Of a DNA stretch of 64,000 nucleotides, positions 59,501 to 64,000 are shown piece by piece. The first letter of the stretch is position 1, and the number at the start of each line of letters is the position of its first letter. The position numbers and the translations under genes were made by a program. The notes under the pieces were generated by a model. The model saw only the letters and a list, made by a program, of their open reading frames with translations. It was not told the DNA's origin and did no database searches. This DNA comes from Pilatotrama ljubarskyi (Eukaryota > Basidiomycota > Agaricomycetes > Polyporales > Polyporaceae), in the NCBI GenBank assembly GCA_022385805.1, contig MU277737.1, forward strand, positions 46,298 through 110,297. The letters are read 5' to 3'.

Positions 59501-60724
59501 AATGTGGCTATATGCCCTTCTTTCGACACCCCTCGCACGCGAACACCAATATCCAACAGCACTGTCGTGTGCTCAGGGACCCTTTGAGATGGAGACCTCG
59601 CCACGCAAGCACGGCGGGACGAGTACGGCTATGACGTGAGTTCCTTTGGACTTCGGCGGGCGCAAGCTGACGCAACTGAGGTCGGCGAGTACTCACGGAA
59701 GACATCCCCTGCTTCAGTCTACTGCTCCAACTCTGGCCGGAGCACGCCCAGGCCACAGCTCGTGGATCCGACCACACTGCAAGTGAGTCAAGGCACCAGA
59801 TCAAGTGACTGTCGCGTAACTTCCAGAAGAACGGACTGAGCAAAGGCTGCTCTGCTGACGTACTCATGTGTGAAGTTCGGAGCACGCTTGCAAGGACATC
59901 GAGCTAGGAAGCTAGCAGTAAGTCCGTCAGCCTCCGAGGACGCCTCCGGTGGGATGCCTGTTCGCAGTCAATAATCATGCGTAGCGCTTACCGTATCTAG
60001 GATCTGCACATCTGCTCGAGCGCCCCAAACCTCGACCCTTCGTCGTCGTAACCTCGTCGGCCGCGAGAGTTTGTTGAGGCGTTCGGAGGATTCGCGACGA
60101 CCTATGAGTTACCGTCGGTGGCAGGCTCGAAGGCCGAACTGCGCAGGAGGGACTGCACAGCCACCCACAGCGGCAACAATGTCAAGCGCCCGTTCCGATC
60201 GACCGTGAAACTTCAAGCTTCAAGCACTGGCAGCTTCATTAAGCTGACTCTCCTAGGCCTCGCCCCTTCTCATCCGACGTTCCCCCGCAATGGCTTCAGG
60301 ACAAAGGCGCATACCGACACGCGAGAAGGGCAATTGGCGTGCCTGCAATTGCTGCGACCAGAACAGGCGTTGAATCGCCCAACTTGTTGCAAGTTTGGGC
60401 GCTCCCGGCCCACGAACAATTGCACTCAAGTTAGCCACCAGGGCTTACACATGGACGTTTGCATACCAGCGTCCTTGGAGACTGCTTGGAATCTCTCTGT
60501 GACTACCATTACGAGACTAAACTCCCAAACTTTCCTGCCACTGTCCGAATCGTCGTCCAGCACGCGAACTGCACCTCGCCTTCAACCTGTGACTACGTTC
60601 TTCCATTTGAACTCGCTTAGGCGATTAAATTGTTTGACGCATAGGCCTAACTTGGAACACGCTGTTCCTGTCGATTCTAGCCATCCGCCGAGCAATAACG
60701 CCGCCGTACCTACTGCGTCTCACA
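56535..60724. other. Metallothionein 2 upstream region and 3.6-kb gap
   Basis: 56.5-57.1 kb is the promoter-side part of the metallothionein duplication. Beyond it, no confident gene is seen up to the FunK1 start. A minus-strand stretch at about 59.9-59.2 kb has several GT..AG pairs between short open segments (including VLLDIGVRVRGVSKEGHIAT and RDETPHFPGPRLVGELADIA) but no recognisable family; it may be an unknown or decayed gene and is not called. The plus-strand frame 60118-60750 does not start at ATG and looks non-coding. Confidence 0.4.
56636..56643 (-). promoter_or_regulatory. TATA box of metallothionein 2
   Basis: TATATAAA on the minus strand, 102 nt before the start codon, in a stretch alignable with the copy 1 promoter. 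Confidence 0.65.
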
Positions 60725-63266
60725 ATGCACAAGAAGATCACCTGTGTTGACTATGAGGACTTCATGGCCCACTTCGTCCCCCACGAACCGGGCACCGTCG
60801 TCCCGCCATCTGATGACTGTGGCCGCAATCTACGGTCGAGGTTCATACCTAGGTATGAGCCGAACTTCGACTCGCCTCCCTCCAGGAATCCGTTCGCTTC
60901 TCTGAGGAAGCCGAGGTCTGAGAAGGACATGTACGGCATGGTCGTAAGTCGCCTTTCCAATACACGCAGACGGTATCTAAGCTAATGATGTACTATCCAG
61001 ACGGCTGCCTTGAACCACGCATTACTCTGCCCGGAATACCTCTTCGTTTCGACGCCTCACAATGGTGTTTCTGTCGACAAAGCGTCCAAACAGGCTGTGG
61101 ACTGCGGAATGTACCCTGCGCACGTGGCGCCGAAACTGGAGAAGTCGCCGGAAGGAAACGGTTCCGTGAGCACAGACTGGTCCTGGGTCGACATCGCGGT
61201 CGTATGCAGGATGGCCCCCGTGGAGGATGACCCCTTCGACGAGACTCTCAAGCACCATCACCGCGACGCTGACACTCGAAGAAAGGTTCTCGGGCATATC
61301 CTGTCCGACGCCCAGCACATCTTCAACCGCCAGCAACGCACCTGCCTCTTCGTTATCCTCTTCCTCGGCGACTTCGCCCGTATCGTTCGCATCGACAGAG
61401 CGGGCCTCTTCGCGACGCACAAAGTCGACTACCGAGCCGACGGGGTGAAACTCGCGCAGTTCCTCTGGCACTACTCGCGCCTCCCTGCCGCTACGCGCGG
61501 CCATGACACCACAGCCGTACGGCTCCACCCCGAATCCGCCGATGCACAGAAGATGAAGGACCGCGTAAAGGACGTGACAAAAGATGACTACGTCGGGAAC
61601 GCGTTCAAAGAGAGCCTCGATCCTGAGTGGCCATGGTGGAAGCTTGAGGTCCCTAACGAGACGAGCCCCGGAACATCACGTTACTTCCTCGTCGGGAAGC
61701 CGAACTTCCAGGCTGACGATGCTATCAGCCGCACCACTCGTGGTTACGTCGCGATAGAGTCGGAAGGCTCGAGCGGCGATCGCCTGGTGTACCTGAAGGA
61801 TACGTGGCGAGTGGTCAACGACAACATTCGGAAGGAGGGTGTCGTCCTTGAGACTCTGGGTGCGAAACGCGTCAAGTTTGTGCCCACGCTTCTCTGCCAT
61901 GGGGACATCCGTGGCCAGGAGTCCACATCGCAAACTCTGTGGCCCAAGTACCATCCCGGGGAGGAATCCACCCTCAAGACGCATCAACACTATCGTCTCG
62001 TTGTCAACGAGGTCGGAAAACCTCTGAATCAAGTCGAAACTGGATCGCAGCTCGTCTTTGCGCTCTGGTGCTGCATCAAGGGTGAGTCTACTCTAGTCCG
62101 CCTCATTCGCATGGCAGTCTAACACTTGTGTGGCGTTGATTCTGGTTCAGCGCACGAGCAAGCCTATGAGGCAGGCATTCTCCATTGCGACATCAGCGTG
62201 GGAAACATCCTGCTTCATCTGGGAGAGCATGGTCGGTGGCACGGGTTATTGAACGATTGGGAGTTGTCGAAGACGATCGAGCAGCAGGCCACAGAAAAAC
62301 GCCCCCCTCTTCGCATGGTGCGACCTCTATCCTGAACCGGTACGGATTCTCGCTGATATCCTCTTCACGTTCCAGGGGACATGGGAGTTCATGTCCGTGA
62401 ACGCTCTGAACGACCACGAGAAGGCGATCACCATCCAGGATGAGCTCGAGTCATTCTTCCATGTCCTCCTCTACATGGCGCTCCACCTTCTCCCTCATAA
62501 CTGCGACGCTACGGGCCTCCCTTACCTGCTGCATGGGTACTTCGATAGCTTCGATTGCTACGCATATGATCGCTCGAAACCCAAGTGCGGGGCCACCAAG
62601 GAAGGCATCATGCACATCGGGTACATCAGCTTAGCGCAGTATAACGAGCTGAACGGTCGGCCGCCTCCCCGTCTATGCTTCCTTGAGCGCAGGAAGGCCG
62701 ACGAAGTGGATGGCCCCGCCTATTGTCATCCGATAGACGACGTCATCACCACTCTCCTCAAATGGTTCAGCGCATACTATGAATTGCCATACAAGCGCTC
62801 TGGGGCTGCCCAGGCCGCCCGCGCACTTCAGGCTCCCAAGATCGTCAGAGCACCCTCGGACTCTGCAGACCTGGCCAACTTCCGGAAGATGTTTGCTAGG
62901 GCCAAGGCTAGGGCGGAGGCGCGACGTATGAAAACGGGAGCCGCGCCCGCTCCGTCGTCGTCAACTTCTGTACCCCCTCCTACTTCTGCTGAGGACCGGC
63001 TATCCTCGTTGCAGCGGGAAGTCAAGATATTCGAGGCGATCGCGGACAATCTCAAGTCTCACAAGGCCGTCTTGGATTTGCTCGAGGAGTCTCTCGAGCA
63101 GGCGTGGCCTGACGATGATTGCCGCTCTGCCGCTCAGCCAGAGAAGGAGTGCGCGCCTCACGCTAGTCAGGCCTCCGGGGCTCCTCCTGTCTCACCCAGC
63201 AAGAGGCGCAACTCTGAAGCAGTTGAAGATGATGCCGGAACACCCTCAAAACGCAGGAAGCTCTGA
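60725..63266 (+). CDS. FunK1-type fungal protein kinase
   Basis: Belongs to the FunK1 kinase-like family, greatly expanded in mushroom-forming fungi and linked by expression to multicellular development. The N-terminal part (DFMAHFVPHEPGTVVP) and the WSWVDIAVVCRMAP block are typical. The kinase core is divergent: catalytic loop HCDISVGNIL (residues about 445-454) in place of HRDxKxxN, and NDWELSK with Asp about 469 in place of DFG. An activation-segment TWEFMSVNAL and DELESFFHVLLYMALHLLP follow. The C-terminal ~200 residues are charged and low in complexity and end in a nuclear-localisation-like KRRKL. Four exons: 60725-60943, 61001-62081, 62151-62317, 62376-63266; 785 aa. Additional 5' exons are possible because many FunK1 proteins have longer N termini. 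Confidence 0.88.
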
Positions 63267-64000
63267 CCTGGTTCGGATGCTATCCCAACGGGTCGCGACA
63301 CGGTGGCAATCCACCCGCTTACGCGCAGATAGACTAATTGTATGATTCTTCCTCTTGAATCAATTGCCTCGCTTTTCTCTGCTTCCCGCTAATTGGCATT
63401 TATCGCGCCACCACTGCCTCTGAGTCGGTTCTGAAGCTTGAAGTTCGAGTCACTTGTAAAATGAGTACTGAGCGCTGGACTTACCGAATTCGTTTTTCAT
63501 ACTGAGCACCCATACACACGATCCAGTTGCTCCCAATCAATTCCAGGGTGCTTACTTTAGGTACTCTTGATTCGCCGGAGGAGGAGGAGCGGGTTCAGTC
63601 GGGAATCTTACTGGCACGAACTCTAAGCGCAGTGGTGCCCTTGCATAGCCACCGTGTGCGTTATTCCGAGCGCCTGCTCCTTCGCGTTGGCCTTCAGAGC
63701 CCGAGGCTGAGATTCGCATCATAGCAACTTCCTCAAAACGCCATAGGAGGCTAGATATCTTAGGTATGGCAATGCGTAGGTCGCACGAGTAGAGATGGGT
63801 CGAGGGAGAAAGGCCTTGGACCATTGGTGCCACCTTCCGCGTGCCAGTGTCCTGGCATAGAGTCACGAAACATCCTCAAGCGCCGGCAACTGTGGTCGTA
63901 CTACTTCACCTGCTCCTCCCACGTTCGGCTCCTAGTTAGTGGTGTCACACCGAGTGACGCGACGGTGCTAATTAGGATGCCTCTCCGCAAATCCTCTTAC
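63267..64000. other. Right-edge flank, no gene seen
   Basis: 734 nt downstream of the FunK1 gene. Only short open frames; nothing recognised before the window ends. Confidence 0.45.

Noticed and set aside
60118..60750. Upstream open frame before FunK1
   Set aside because: It does not begin with ATG, overlaps the FunK1 start in another frame and has no recognisable content.
1..64000. CRISPR arrays, bacterial operons or prophage features
   Set aside because: No regularly spaced direct repeats were seen, and the intron-rich genes are clearly eukaryotic.

Overview
This window looks like nuclear DNA of a filamentous basidiomycete, most likely an agaricomycete. The evidence is: nearly every gene is split by GT-AG introns of about 45-75 nt, including several very small exons; there is a FunK1-type fungal kinase and an F-box/propeller protein, both expanded families in mushrooms; there is an intron-bearing tRNA-Leu; and there are fungal household genes (HRD3, FCF1, REX2, CPA2, PAL). 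There are no operons, ribosome binding sites or CRISPR arrays. Gene models were built by hand: each intron was accepted only if it had GT..AG ends, restored the reading frame, and joined segments into a recognisable family.

Layout: 1.2-12.5 kb holds an F-box protein (-), a DEK_C/SWIB chromatin protein (+), a prenyltransferase-alpha-repeat (PTAR1-like) protein (-), the ER quality-control factor HRD3/SEL1L (-) and a SAP/ankyrin-like protein (+). 13.5-23 kb holds a 14-exon TmpA-like membrane oxidoreductase (-), an NAD(P)-dependent SDR reductase (-) and mitochondrial-type oligoribonuclease REX2 (-). 23-35 kb is dense: a huge acidic protein with SUMO-interaction-like motifs (+), a MIF4G protein (-), a DUF1917/BLES03-like protein (-) and the SSU processome nuclease FCF1 (-). 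37.8-50.8 kb holds phenylalanine ammonia-lyase (+), the arginine-specific carbamoyl phosphate synthase large subunit (+), an amadoriase/pipecolate-oxidase-like flavoenzyme (-), a SAP/coiled-coil protein of unknown role (+) and tRNA-Leu(CAA) (-). 53-57 kb carries two paralogous metallothionein genes (-) inside a recognisable segmental duplication. 60.7-63.3 kb is a FunK1 kinase (+).

The genes do not form one pathway. They are a normal eukaryotic mixture of chromatin and RNA work (SWIB, SIM-rich protein, FCF1, REX2, tRNA), protein quality control (HRD3, F-box), nitrogen and amino-acid metabolism (PAL, CPA2, FAD oxidase) and metal/stress defence (metallothioneins). The gene-dense blocks are separated by 2-4 kb stretches (16.1-18.7, 34.8-37.9, 50.7-53.1, 53.4-56.2 and 56.5-60.7 kb) in which I see no convincing gene. 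The most distinctive observations are the duplicated metallothionein locus, the micro-exons (8, 11 and 17 nt, plus a start codon alone in its exon) and the unassigned SIM-rich 1,686-residue protein.
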